Source: [Actinomadura] parvosata subsp. kistnae (GTDB lineage: Bacteria; Actinomycetota; Actinomycetes; Streptosporangiales; Streptosporangiaceae). Taken from it: 64,000 nucleotides of DNA. This document shows positions 39,593-47,525 of the stretch, one piece after another; position 1 is the stretch's first letter; every line of letters starts with the position of its first letter. Made by a program: the position numbers and the translations under genes. The stretch lies in contig NZ_OOHJ01000018.1 in NCBI RefSeq assembly GCF_900323885.1, forward strand, positions 2,405,001 through 2,469,000, written 5' to 3'. A model generated the notes under the pieces. It made no database searches. It saw only the letters and a program-made list of their open reading frames with translations, and had not been told where the DNA came from.

Positions 39593-41329
39593 GCCCGCAC
39601 GCAGCTCCAGGTGGGCGCCCGTGAAGGCGGCACGCATGCGGCGGTCGTGCGTGACGATCACCAGCGCGCCCTCGTACGAGGTCAGCGCCGCCTCCAGCTC
39701 CTCGACGAGCTGCGGCGACAGGTGGTTCGTCGGCTCGTCGAGGAGCAGCAGGTCCACCGGCTCGGTCACCAGGCGGGCCAGCTCGATCCTGCGGCGCTGC
39801 CCGTACGACAGCTCGCCCAGGCGCAGCCGCAGGTCGGCGGGCCGGAACAGGCCCAGGGCCAGCAACGCGTCGGCGTGCTCGTCCGGCGGGCCCGGCCGGC
39901 CGGCGGCGAACGCCTCCAGCACCGTCCGCCGCGCCGGCCCGGCCTGCCCGTCCTGCCGCAGGTGGCCGACGCGGCCGGTCCGGCGCACGGTGCCCGCGTC
40001 CGGCCGAAGCTCGCCCGCCAGGACCCGCATGAGCGTGGTCTTGCCGGCGCCGTTCGGGCCGGTGACGAGCAGCCGCTCGCCGGCCCGCACGGTGAGACCG
40101 TCCAGCCGCAACCGGCCCTCCACCCGCACGCCGTCGAGCGTCACCACCGCACCTTCGGCCGCGCTCCCGATCGGAACCGCCACCGCACCCCCGGCCGCGC
40201 TCCCGGTCGGAACCGCCACCGCGCCCTCGGCCACGCTCCGCGCCGGGCCTGGGGTGTGTCCGTCCACCGGGCTCGTCCCGATGGCGGGGGTGAAGCGGAG
40301 CGGGTCCGGGGGCCGGGTCGCCGGGTTGTCCCTGAGCCACCGCATGCGCTGGTGGGACTGCCGCACGCGCCCCGCCGCGCCGTGCGTGCGCGCCCGCGCC
40401 CGCCAGGCGCCGGTGCCCATGCCCGCCTTGGCCATCTTGCGCGGGATCGCCGCCATCCGCCCGGCGTTGGCGGCGACCAGCTCGGAGTGCCGGGCCAGCT
40501 CGTGCTTCCACTCCTCGTACGCCCGCAGCCGCGCCGCCCGCTCGGCGGCCTTGGCGACGAGGTAGCCGGAGTACCCGTCCCCGTACCGGCGCACCTGCCC
40601 TTCGGCGACCTCCAGGATGACGGAGGTCACCCGCTCCAGGAACACGCGGTCGTGCGTGATCGCCACCACGGTGCCCCGGTGGGTGCGCAGCCGCTGTTCG
40701 AGCCAGGCCACGGCCCGGTCGTCCAGGTCGTTGGTCGGCTCGTCGAGCAGCAGCAGCTCGGGGTCGGCGGCCAGGGTGGCGGCCAGGGCGAGCCGGGAGC
40801 GCTCGCCGCCGGAGAGCGTGCCGACGGGCCGCGCCCGGTCGAGCCCGGGCAGGCCGAGCCCGTGCAGCGCGGCGTCCACCCGCGCGTCGGCCTCGTAACC
40901 GCCGCGCGCCTCGAACTCCGCCACCAGCCGGGCATACACCTCGGCACCATCGCTGGAGACATCGCTGGAGACATCTGCATCCTCGGCGGTGGCGAGGGCG
41001 TGCTCGGCCGCCCGCATGCGGGCCTCCAGGTCGCGCAGCTCGGCCAGGGCGAGGTCGACGACGTCGGCCACCGTGGCGTGCGCCGGCAGCTCCAGGGACT
41101 GCGGGAGGTACCCCACGCCGCCGGGCGCGACGACGGTGACGTCGCCGTTGTCCGGCCGCTCGGCCCCGGCCATGAGCCGGAGCAGCGTGGACTTGCCCGC
41201 TCCGTTGTCCCCGATCACCCCGATCCGCTCGCCCGGCCGGACGGTGAAGGACACGCGGTCGAGGACGACGCGGGTGTCGTAACGCTTGGTGATCTCGGCG
41301 AATGCCAGTTGGGCAGCAGCAGTACGCAT
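39581..41329 (-). CDS. ABC-F family ATP-binding protein (ribosome protection type)
   Basis: This is a roughly 582-residue soluble tandem ATPase without membrane helices. ABC1 has GDNGAGKST, LSGGERSRLALA and LLLLDEPTNDLD. ABC2 has GPNGAGKTT, LSYGQRRRIELA and LLLLDEPTNHLS. The interdomain linker (about 255-375) contains the basic AAIPRKMAKAGMGTGAWRARARTHGAAGRVRQSHQRMRWLRDN stretch seen in actinomycete macrolide/lincosamide self-resistance ABC-F proteins. Resistance or translation-factor roles are both possible. ATG 41329 is chosen; an in-frame ATG at 41395 would add 22 odd residues. It lies downstream of the MarR gene on the same strand with a 158-base leader. Two in-frame tandem repeats sit inside it. 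Confidence 0.88.
   Translation of the reverse strand: MRTAAAQLAFAEITKRYDTRVVLDRVSFTVRPGERIGVIGDNGAGKSTLLRLMAGAERPDNGDVTVVAPGGVGYLPQSLELPAHATVADVVDLALAELRDLEARMRAAEHALATAEDADVSSDVSSDGAEVYARLVAEFEARGGYEADARVDAALHGLGLPGLDRARPVGTLSGGERSRLALAATLAADPELLLLDEPTNDLDDRAVAWLEQRLRTHRGTVVAITHDRVFLERVTSVILEVAEGQVRRYGDGYSGYLVAKAAERAARLRAYEEWKHELARHSELVAANAGRMAAIPRKMAKAGMGTGAWRARARTHGAAGRVRQSHQRMRWLRDNPATRPPDPLRFTPAIGTSPVDGHTPGPARSVAEGAVAVPTGSAAGGAVAVPIGSAAEGAVVTLDGVRVEGRLRLDGLTVRAGERLLVTGPNGAGKTTLMRVLAGELRPDAGTVRRTGRVGHLRQDGQAGPARRTVLEAFAAGRPGPPDEHADALLALGLFRPADLRLRLGELSYGQRRRIELARLVTEPVDLLLLDEPTNHLSPQLVEELEAALTSYEGALVIVTHDRRMRAAFTGAHLELRAGSAV
40151..40222. repeat. 36-bp in-frame tandem repeat in the ABC-F gene
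   Basis: Units 40151-40186 and 40187-40222 are nearly identical and a partial third follows to about 40245. They encode a 12-residue repeat (about GAVAVPTGSAAG) between the linker and the second ATPase domain. A separate 12-bp duplication (40948-40971) encodes SSDV twice in ABC1. Confidence 0.85.
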
Positions 41330-41487
41330 AAAGGGCCCACCCCCTCTTCTCGGCTCGGAACATGACCGGTGTGAGGCGGCACGGGCGGAGCTCATCGGCT
41401 CAACGCGGATGCGCCTCTGGCGCGAGAATCACAGGGAACCCATATCGCGAAAGAAGCTAGCCCGTAATCGACCTTCCTGTCCACCCC
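41330..41487 (-). promoter_or_regulatory. 158-base leader before the ABC-F gene with mini-ORF and hairpin
   Basis: On the minus strand the leader contains a four-codon open frame (ATG at 41443, stop 41429-41431, Met-Gly-Ser-Leu). It is followed by a GCGCC/GGCGC hairpin (41411-41423) and then the in-frame upstream ATG 41395. Resistance ABC-F genes are often controlled by ribosome-mediated attenuation in such leaders. The mini-ORF lacks an obvious ribosome site, so this is only a suggestion. Confidence 0.3.
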
Positions 41488-41976
41488 TTATTCGTCGGTG
41501 AGCCCGCGCGTGGCTTCCCGCTGGGCGGCCGTGGCCCGGTTGAGCCAGTCGAGGATGAGCTCCAGCTCCTCGTCGGTGTAGCGCTCGTACAGCTCGGACA
41601 GGGCGGCCACGAACGGCCCGAACAGCTCGGAGAACCCGGCCAGCCGCTCGTGGTTGATCTCGACGATGACCCGGCGCCGGTCCTTGCTGTCGCGGACGCG
41701 CCGGACGAGCCACTTGGCCTCCAGCCGGTCGATCAGCCCGCTGACCGTGGCGGGCGCGAGGCCGGTGTGCCGGCCGATCTCCCCCGCCGTCAGGGGCCCG
41801 AGCCGTTGCAGCACGTCGAGCGTCTTCTCCTCGGTCACGCCGAGGCCCATCCGCTCGCTCATGGCGCTGTGGTACATCACGGCGGCGTTGCTGTGCGCGC
41901 GGCCCGCGATCGTGAGGTCGTCGAGCAATTTCTTTCGCTTCCCCGAAATATCTCTGGACACCGACACCCGCCTCAT
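41488..41976 (-). CDS. MarR family transcriptional regulator
   Basis: This 162-residue winged-helix regulator has EEKTLDVLQRLGPLTAGEIGRHTGLAPATVSGLIDRLEAKWLVRRVRDSKDRRRVIVEI, the MarR DNA-binding core with the wing D-x-R-D/K-R-R. Helices at both ends form the dimer. It is divergent from the flavin monooxygenase gene. A perfect 9-bp-arm palindrome lies 9 bases from its start, so it probably represses itself and the monooxygenase until an aromatic or phenolic ligand binds. Confidence 0.9.
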   Translation of the reverse strand: MRRVSVSRDISGKRKKLLDDLTIAGRAHSNAAVMYHSAMSERMGLGVTEEKTLDVLQRLGPLTAGEIGRHTGLAPATVSGLIDRLEAKWLVRRVRDSKDRRRVIVEINHERLAGFSELFGPFVAALSELYERYTDEELELILDWLNRATAAQREATRGLTDE

Positions 41977-41984
41977 GCCTAATA

Positions 41985-42004
41985 TTTCGTTCGGACGAAC
42001 GAAA
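41985..42004. promoter_or_regulatory. perfect 20-bp palindrome, probable MarR operator
   Basis: TTTCGTTCG (41985-41993) and CGAACGAAA (41996-42004) are exact inverted arms around GA. The site occupies the 38-base divergent gap between the MarR start and the monooxygenase start, with size and symmetry typical of MarR operators. Confidence 0.75.
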
Positions 42005-42014
42005 GGTTATCACC

Positions 42015-43160
42015 ATGAAGGCTCTGGTCATAGGCTGCGGCATCGGCGGCCCCGTCACCGCGATGGCCCTGCGCGAGACGGGCATCGACGCGGAGATCTT
42101 CGAGGCGTTCGGGCAGACCGCCGAGAACGTCGGCTCGTTCCTCAACGTGGCCTCCAACGGCCTGGCCGCCCTGCGTGCGCTCGGCGCGCACCAGCAGGTG
42201 CTGGCCACCGCCATCCCCACCCCGCGCATGGTCATGTGGAGCGGCTCCGGCAAGCGCCTGGGCGAGGTGGCCAACGGCCTGCGGCTCGACGACGGCACCG
42301 TGAGCCACACCGTCCTGCGCTCCGACCTGTACCGGACCGTGCGCGAGGAGGCCGAGCAGCGCGGCGTCCGCATCGCGCTCGGCAAGCGCATGATCTCCTA
42401 CGAGGACACCGGCTCCCACGTCACGGCCAGGTTCGAGGACGGCACGACCGCCACCGGCGACCTGCTGATCGCCTGCGACGGCATCCACTCGCGCACCCGC
42501 GCGCTGCTCGACCCGCACGCCCCGCGCCCCCGCTACAGCGGCCTCTACAGCTTCGGCGGCATCGTCGAGGACGCCGGCCTGCCGGGCGAGCCAGGGGTCT
42601 ACAACATGGTCTTCGGCAAGCGCGCGTTCTTCGGCTGGACAGTGGCGACCTCCGGCGCCACCTGGTGGTTCGCGAACCTGCCGCGCCGGCTCGGCGACGT
42701 CCCGGACGACTGGAAGCCGGTGCTGGTCAAGGCGTTCGAGGACGACGCGAACGGCTCCGCCGACCTCATCCGCCGCAGCGCGGTCGGGCCGGGCCTGCCG
42801 GTCCACGACCTGCCCCCGGTGCCCGTGTGGCACCGCGGCCGGGTGCTGCTGACGGGCGACGCCGCGCACGCCACCTCGCCCAGCTCCGGCCAGGGCGCCT
42901 CACTCGCCGTCGAGGACGCGGTCGTGCTGGCCCGGTGCCTGCGCGAGAGCGGCGGGCACGAGGAGGCGTTCCGGCGGTTCGAGGCCGAGCGGCGGCCCCG
43001 GGTGGAGCGGGTCGTGGCCTACTCCAGGACCATCAGCAACAGCAAGGCCGCGGGCCCGGTCGCCCGGGTGTTCCGAGACCTGATGATGCCGATCTTCCTG
43101 AGGAAGAGCGCGAGCCAGGAGTCACTCGCCTGGATGTACCGCTACCAGCCGAGCCTGTGA
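42015..43160 (+). CDS. FAD-dependent aromatic monooxygenase
   Basis: This 381-residue class A flavoprotein hydroxylase has the N-terminal GxGxxG (VIGCGIGGPVTAMALRETG), the DG motif LLIACDGIHSRTR and the GD motif VLLTGDAAHATSPSSGQGASLAVEDAVVLARCL. It likely uses NAD(P)H and O2 to hydroxylate an aromatic or polyketide substrate, possibly inactivating an antibiotic. AAAGG lies 8 bases upstream of the ATG. Its last 39 bases overlap the convergent DapA-like gene. Confidence 0.9.
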   Translation: MKALVIGCGIGGPVTAMALRETGIDAEIFEAFGQTAENVGSFLNVASNGLAALRALGAHQQVLATAIPTPRMVMWSGSGKRLGEVANGLRLDDGTVSHTVLRSDLYRTVREEAEQRGVRIALGKRMISYEDTGSHVTARFEDGTTATGDLLIACDGIHSRTRALLDPHAPRPRYSGLYSFGGIVEDAGLPGEPGVYNMVFGKRAFFGWTVATSGATWWFANLPRRLGDVPDDWKPVLVKAFEDDANGSADLIRRSAVGPGLPVHDLPPVPVWHRGRVLLTGDAAHATSPSSGQGASLAVEDAVVLARCLRESGGHEEAFRRFEAERRPRVERVVAYSRTISNSKAAGPVARVFRDLMMPIFLRKSASQESLAWMYRYQPSL

Positions 43161-44000
43161 CACCGCCTCGGGGCTCGCGGGCAGGAGCGGCAGGCGTACG
43201 TCGGGGGTGGGGATCAGGCCGCGGGCGTGCAGCACGCCCTTGAGCACGGTCGGGTTCGGCTCGGCGAACAGCGCCGCCGACAGCCGGGCCAGCCGGTGCC
43301 CGAGCGCCCGCGCCCGTCCGACGTCGCCCGCCTGCCAGGCGCCGGCCAGCTCCACGAAGGCGGCGGTCTCCAGGTGCGCCGAGGCGAGGATGCCGCCCAC
43401 GGCGCCCAGGGCGAGCATCGGGGAGATGAAGGCGTCGTCGCCGCACACCACCTCGAAGCCCTCGGGCAGCTCGGCCAGCAGCTCCACGGTCTCCTGGGTG
43501 ACGCCGCCGGCCGCGTACTTGATGCCCGCGATCTTCGGGTGCGCGCCCAGCTCGCGCAGCGTGGCGGCGCTGACGGCCTGCCCGGTGCGGTAGGGGATGT
43601 GGTAGATCACGAGCGGCACCGGCGACCGCTCGGCCAGCGCCTCGAAGTGCGCGTCGACCCCGCGCTCGCCGGGCCGCAGGAAGTACGGGACCGTCACCAG
43701 CGCGGCGTGCACCCCCTCGGGCAGCTCCGCCAGCGCCCTGGCCGTCGAGCGGGTGTCGTTGCCCGTCACCCCCACGGTCAGCAGCGCCTGCCGCTCGGCG
43801 CAGACCCGCGCGCACACCTCGATCACGCGGGCCCGCTCGGCGGGGTCGAGCGCGGCCACCTCGCCGGTGGTGCCCAGCGCCACCAGGCCGGCGGCGCCCT
43901 GGTCCAGCACCTGCCGGGCGAGCTTCTCGATCGCGTCAACGGCCACCGCGCCCGACGCGTCGAACGGCGTGACCAGCGGTACGTGGATTCCTCTCAGCAT
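43122..44000 (-). CDS. dihydrodipicolinate synthase family aldolase (DapA-like)
   Basis: This 292-residue class I aldolase/lyase of the DapA/NAL barrel has GTTGE at 43-47, Tyr133 (VIYHIPYRTG) and Schiff-base Lys161 (AGIKYAAG), positions identical to those of E. coli DapA. It may be a second dihydrodipicolinate synthase or act on another pyruvate-derived substrate; the residue that would settle this cannot be judged. It is divergent from a LysR gene that probably regulates it. Its 3' end overlaps the monooxygenase gene on the opposite strand. Confidence 0.87.
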   Translation of the reverse strand: MLRGIHVPLVTPFDASGAVAVDAIEKLARQVLDQGAAGLVALGTTGEVAALDPAERARVIEVCARVCAERQALLTVGVTGNDTRSTARALAELPEGVHAALVTVPYFLRPGERGVDAHFEALAERSPVPLVIYHIPYRTGQAVSAATLRELGAHPKIAGIKYAAGGVTQETVELLAELPEGFEVVCGDDAFISPMLALGAVGGILASAHLETAAFVELAGAWQAGDVGRARALGHRLARLSAALFAEPNPTVLKGVLHARGLIPTPDVRLPLLPASPEAVSQARLVAVHPGE

Positions 44001-44055
44001 GCTTCGAGCCTGACCCAGAGGGACCCATTAGCACCAGCGCGAATTTCTACGTTCG

Positions 44056-44065
44056 AGCTTAAGCT
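44056..44065. promoter_or_regulatory. palindrome in the DapA-like/LysR gap
   Basis: AGCTTAAGCT is a perfect 10-base palindrome in the 71-base divergent gap, 6 bases before the LysR ATG. A further AGCTTATGCTC lies immediately downstream. It suits a LysR autoregulatory site that could also control the DapA-like gene. Confidence 0.4.
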
Positions 44066-44071
44066 GAGCTT

Positions 44072-44941
44072 ATGCTCGACCCACGCAAGCTCCACCTCCT
44101 CCGCGAGCTGGCCCGGCGCGGCACGATCGCCGCGGTCGCCGAGGCGGTCACGTTCACGCCGTCGGCCGTCTCCCAGCAACTCAGCGCGCTGGAGCGGGAG
44201 GCGGGCGTGCCGCTGCTCGAACGCACCGGCCGCACGGTCACGCTGACACCCGCGGGGCACCTGCTGGTCGAGCACGCGCAGGCCGTCCTGGAGCAGCTCG
44301 AACGCGCGTCGGCCGCGCTGGCCGCCGCCCGCGGCGGGCCGTCGGGGCCGCTGCGCATCGGCGCGTTCCCCACGGCGGCCCGCGTGCTGCTGCCGCCCGC
44401 CCTCGCCGGCCTGACCGGCGCGCACCCCGGGCTGGAGCCCATGGTGGCCGAGATCGACCCGGCGGACGTCTCGGCGGCGCTGCGCGCGGGCGAGCTGGAC
44501 GTGGCGCTCGTGCACGAGTACGACTTCGTCCCGCCCGTCACCGACGCCTTGATCGAGACGGAGCCGCTGTTCAGCGAGCCCATGTACCTGACCGACCGGC
44601 CCTCGGTCGCCGCCGCCCGCACCGACGCGTGGATCACCGGCAAGCCCGGCACGCTCTGCCACACGATGGCGATCAGGGCCTGCCAGGCGGCCGGGTTCGA
44701 GCCGGTCGTGCGGCACCACGTCGACGACTTCGACACCGTGCTCGCGCTGGCCGCGGCCGGTCAGGGGGTGGCGCTCGTCCCGCACCTGGCGGCGACCGCG
44801 CCGCCGCCCGGCGTGCGGCTCACCCGCCTGCCGCTGAGCCGCCGCACGCTGGCCGCGTTCAGGAAGGGGAACGGCGGCCACCCGGCGATCGTCGCCGCCG
44901 TGACAGCCTTCCGCTCAGCCGTCACCCACCTGCCCCTCTGA
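44072..44941 (+). CDS. LysR family transcriptional regulator
   Basis: This 289-residue regulator has an N-terminal HTH (LHLLRELARRGTIAAVAEAVTFTPSAVSQQLSALEREAGVPLLERTGRTVTLT) and a periplasmic-binding-type effector domain from about 90 (GPLRIGAFPTAARVLLPPAL). It is divergent from the DapA-like aldolase, its most likely target. Its final 20 bases overlap the convergent TetR gene end. Confidence 0.9.
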   Translation: MLDPRKLHLLRELARRGTIAAVAEAVTFTPSAVSQQLSALEREAGVPLLERTGRTVTLTPAGHLLVEHAQAVLEQLERASAALAAARGGPSGPLRIGAFPTAARVLLPPALAGLTGAHPGLEPMVAEIDPADVSAALRAGELDVALVHEYDFVPPVTDALIETEPLFSEPMYLTDRPSVAAARTDAWITGKPGTLCHTMAIRACQAAGFEPVVRHHVDDFDTVLALAAAGQGVALVPHLAATAPPPGVRLTRLPLSRRTLAAFRKGNGGHPAIVAAVTAFRSAVTHLPL

Positions 44942-45509
44942 ACAGCCCTTTGACCAGGTCGGCGAAGCCGGCCGCCAGGCGCTCGTGCTCCCCGGCGCGC
45001 AGCTGGCTCGCGATCGGCTCCATGTGCAGGGTGCCGAGCAGCATGTGGGCGATCTCCTCGGCGTCCACGTCGGGCCGCCCCTCCGCGATCAGCCCGGACA
45101 CGTGCCGGTGCCAGGACACGTAGATCGGGTTGTCCTCGCGGCGCTCGCCCTTCGCGGTGAGGACGGCGTGCTCGTGCGCCGCCATGAGATTCCCGTTGCG
45201 CGCCCCCAGCTCGGCCACCCGCGCGAGGAACGCGACGAGCCGCGCCTCCGGCTCCGCGCCCGGCCCGAGCGGCGGCGGCCCTTCGGCGACGGCCTGCTCC
45301 AGCTCGCGGGCCCGCTCGGCCATGAGCTCGCGCATGAGCCCCGTACGGCTGCCGAAGCGGTGGAAGACCGTCCCCTTGCCGACGCCGGCCGCCGTGGCGA
45401 CCCGCTCGACGGAGACCTGCTCGGGCGGGTGCCGCCGGAGCAGCTCCTCGGCCGCCCGCAGGATGGCCTGCCTGTTACGGGCGGCGTCGGCCCGCTCTCG
45501 ACGTTCCAT
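44922..45509 (-). CDS. TetR family transcriptional regulator
   Basis: This regulator of about 195 residues has an N-terminal HTH (RNRQAILRAAEELLRRHPPEQVSVERVATAAGVGKGTVFHRFGSRTGLMRELM) and an all-helical ligand domain. The ATG at 45509 begins MERRERADAARNRQ, a typical TetR opening. ATGs at 45527 and 45551 are in frame, but the latter lies inside the operator. It is divergent from the quinone oxidoreductase gene, whose promoter region carries a doubled operator. Confidence 0.88.
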   Translation of the reverse strand: MERRERADAARNRQAILRAAEELLRRHPPEQVSVERVATAAGVGKGTVFHRFGSRTGLMRELMAERARELEQAVAEGPPPLGPGAEPEARLVAFLARVAELGARNGNLMAAHEHAVLTAKGERREDNPIYVSWHRHVSGLIAEGRPDVDAEEIAHMLLGTLHMEPIASQLRAGEHERLAAGFADLVKGLFRGAGG

Positions 45510-45536
45510 CCGGCAATTCTTTCCCATGGACAAAAT

Positions 45537-45573
45537 TGACCAGCGGTCCATATAGTAAATGGACCATCGGTCA
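45537..45573. promoter_or_regulatory. paired TetR-type operators in mirror orientation
   Basis: TGACCAGCGGTCCA (45537-45550) and TGGACCATCGGTCA (45560-45573) are two imperfect dyads. As a pair they form a larger inverted repeat with 16-base arms (13 of 16 matching) around a 7-base AT-rich centre. They sit between the TetR start and the oxidoreductase start (45593), so one regulator could control both. Confidence 0.65.
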
Positions 45574-45592
45574 ACTTGAGAGGCATGATGTC

Positions 45593-46549
45593 ATGCGCGC
45601 GATCGTTCTGACAGCGACCGGCGGGCCGGAGCAGCTCCAGCTCACCGACCTCCCCCGCCCCCGGCCCGAGGAGGGCCAGGCGCTCGTCCGCGCCCAGGCC
45701 ATCGGCGTCAGCTTCGCCGAGACCCAGATCCGCGCGGGCGTCCTGCCGTTCCCGCTCCCCCTGCCCGCCGTGATCGGCGCGGAGGTGGCCGGCGAGGTCG
45801 TCGAGGTGGGCGCGGGCGTGGACGAGAAGCTGCTCGGCGCCACGCTGGTCGGCGTGACCGGCGGGCTCGGCGCCTACGCCGAGTACGTGGCGCTCCCCGC
45901 CGCCCTCACCTGCCCGGTGCCCGACGGCGTGACCCCCGAGCGGGCACTGGCCGCGGCGGCCCCCGGCGCGCTCGCGCTCGCCCTGCTGCACAAGGCGGCG
46001 CTCACCGGCGGGGAGACGGTCCTGGTCGAGGCCGGCACCAGCTCGGTCGGCGCCCACCTGGTACGCCACGCCAAGGAGTTCGGCGCCGGCCACGTGATCG
46101 CCACCGCCGGATCCCCCGCCAAGCGCGCCCGCGCCGCCGAGCTGGGCGCCGACACCGTCCTCGACCACGGCACCCCCGGCTGGCCCGACGGGCTGCCCGA
46201 GAACGTGGACGTGGTCTTCGAGTCGATCGGCGGCACGTCGGCCGGGCAGGTGCTCGCCCACCTCACCCCCGGCACCGGCCGGATGCTCTACTACGGCCTG
46301 CTCAGCGGCGAGCAGGCCGCCGTCACCGCCGCCGACCTCATGCCCCGCGGCGTGACCGTGACCGCGTGCAGCGGCGCCGCCTGGGCCGGGCAGGTCTTCG
46401 GCACGCACTACCCCGAGCTGCTGGCCCGGCTCGCGTCCGGGCGCGCCGAGGCGGACATCGCCCGCACGCTCCCCCTGGAGCAGGCCGCCGACGCCCACCG
46501 CCTCCTGGAGAGCCGCGCCGTGACCGGCCGCGTCCTGCTCATCCCCTAG
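45593..46549 (+). CDS. zinc-independent quinone oxidoreductase-like MDR protein
   Basis: This 318-residue medium-chain reductase has MRAIVLTATGGPEQLQLTDLPRP, FPLPLPAVIGAEVAGEVVEVG and a nucleotide loop ETVLVEAGTSSVGAHLVRHA. No zinc ligands are visible. The ATG at 45593 follows GAGAGG. It is divergent from TetR behind a paired operator, which suggests induction by an electrophile or quinone. The stop overlaps the convergent serine-hydrolase stop by four bases. Confidence 0.88.
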   Translation: MRAIVLTATGGPEQLQLTDLPRPRPEEGQALVRAQAIGVSFAETQIRAGVLPFPLPLPAVIGAEVAGEVVEVGAGVDEKLLGATLVGVTGGLGAYAEYVALPAALTCPVPDGVTPERALAAAAPGALALALLHKAALTGGETVLVEAGTSSVGAHLVRHAKEFGAGHVIATAGSPAKRARAAELGADTVLDHGTPGWPDGLPENVDVVFESIGGTSAGQVLAHLTPGTGRMLYYGLLSGEQAAVTAADLMPRGVTVTACSGAAWAGQVFGTHYPELLARLASGRAEADIARTLPLEQAADAHRLLESRAVTGRVLLIP

Positions 46550-47484
46550 GGTTCGAGAACGGCGTCCAGCACCGCCTGCGAGCTGCCCAGCCCCCGGTCG
46601 TACTCCCCGGCCGTCACCGCCACGACCAGCCTCTTCTCCGGCACCACGACGAGCCGCTGCCCCCCGTTCCCGATCCCCTCGGCCATCCGCCCGTCCCGGC
46701 TGAGGTACCACTGGTAGCCGTACCCGCCGCCGCCGTCGGTGACGACCCGGGGGCGCAGCATCTCCTCGATCCACTCGCCGGGCACGATGCCGCGCCCGCC
46801 GTCGAGCACGAGCTGCCCGACGGCGGCCAGGTCGATCGGCCGCAGCCGCAGCCCCGACGCCGCTCGCGCGGCGCCGTCGTCGCCCATCGACCACTCGAAC
46901 GCGGAGATGCCCAGCGGCTCGAACAGCCTGGCCGCCGCGTACTCGGGCAGCGGCCGGCCCGCCCCGCGCGTGATGATCTCCCCGATCAGGGCGGACGCGC
47001 CGCCGCAGTAGTGCCACCGCTTGCCGGCCTCCTCCACGACCGGCCGCTCCAGCACGTAGCGGTGCCGGTCGGGCGCGAGCTCCATCGCGATCTCGCTGTT
47101 GGCCGGGTCGGTGTACGGCAGCTGCTCGTTCCACTCCAGCCCGAGCGTCATGGTCAGCGCGTGCTCGATCGTCAGGTGCTCCCGGCCCGGGAGGTCGTAC
47201 TCGGGGAACTGCCGCACCAGCGACGCCCCCGGCTCCGGCACCAGCCCCTCACCCAGCGCGATCCCGTACACGACACCCACGACGCTCTTCGACACGGACC
47301 TGAGGTCGTGCAAGGTGTCGCGGCCGAACTCCACGTGCCCGAGCGGCATGTTCAGCGCGTGGTCGGGCCCGGCGCCGTACCGTTCGAGCACGACCTCCCC
47401 GTCACGCAGCACCACCAGCCCGTGCAGGTGCGGCGTCCCGCCCGCGCGCAGGACCGCGTCCACCCGCTCCGTCATCCCCACCAT
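46546..47484 (-). CDS. serine hydrolase, beta-lactamase class C/EstB-like
   Basis: This 312-residue penicillin-binding-fold hydrolase has the nucleophile motif SVSK (Ser63/Lys66 in LRSVSKSVVG), the Tyr motif WHYCGGAS (YxN equivalent) and a C-terminal GIGNGGQRLVVVPE (KTG/HxG equivalent). No signal peptide is present, so an esterase or peptidase role in the cytosol is more likely than a true beta-lactamase. The ATG at 47484 has an ideal AAGGAGG five bases upstream. Confidence 0.85.
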   Translation of the reverse strand: MVGMTERVDAVLRAGGTPHLHGLVVLRDGEVVLERYGAGPDHALNMPLGHVEFGRDTLHDLRSVSKSVVGVVYGIALGEGLVPEPGASLVRQFPEYDLPGREHLTIEHALTMTLGLEWNEQLPYTDPANSEIAMELAPDRHRYVLERPVVEEAGKRWHYCGGASALIGEIITRGAGRPLPEYAAARLFEPLGISAFEWSMGDDGAARAASGLRLRPIDLAAVGQLVLDGGRGIVPGEWIEEMLRPRVVTDGGGGYGYQWYLSRDGRMAEGIGNGGQRLVVVPEKRLVVAVTAGEYDRGLGSSQAVLDAVLEP

Positions 47485-47525
47485 GGAACCTCCTTCAGCA
47501 TCGGTCTCTGTCCAGGCATAGGCCC

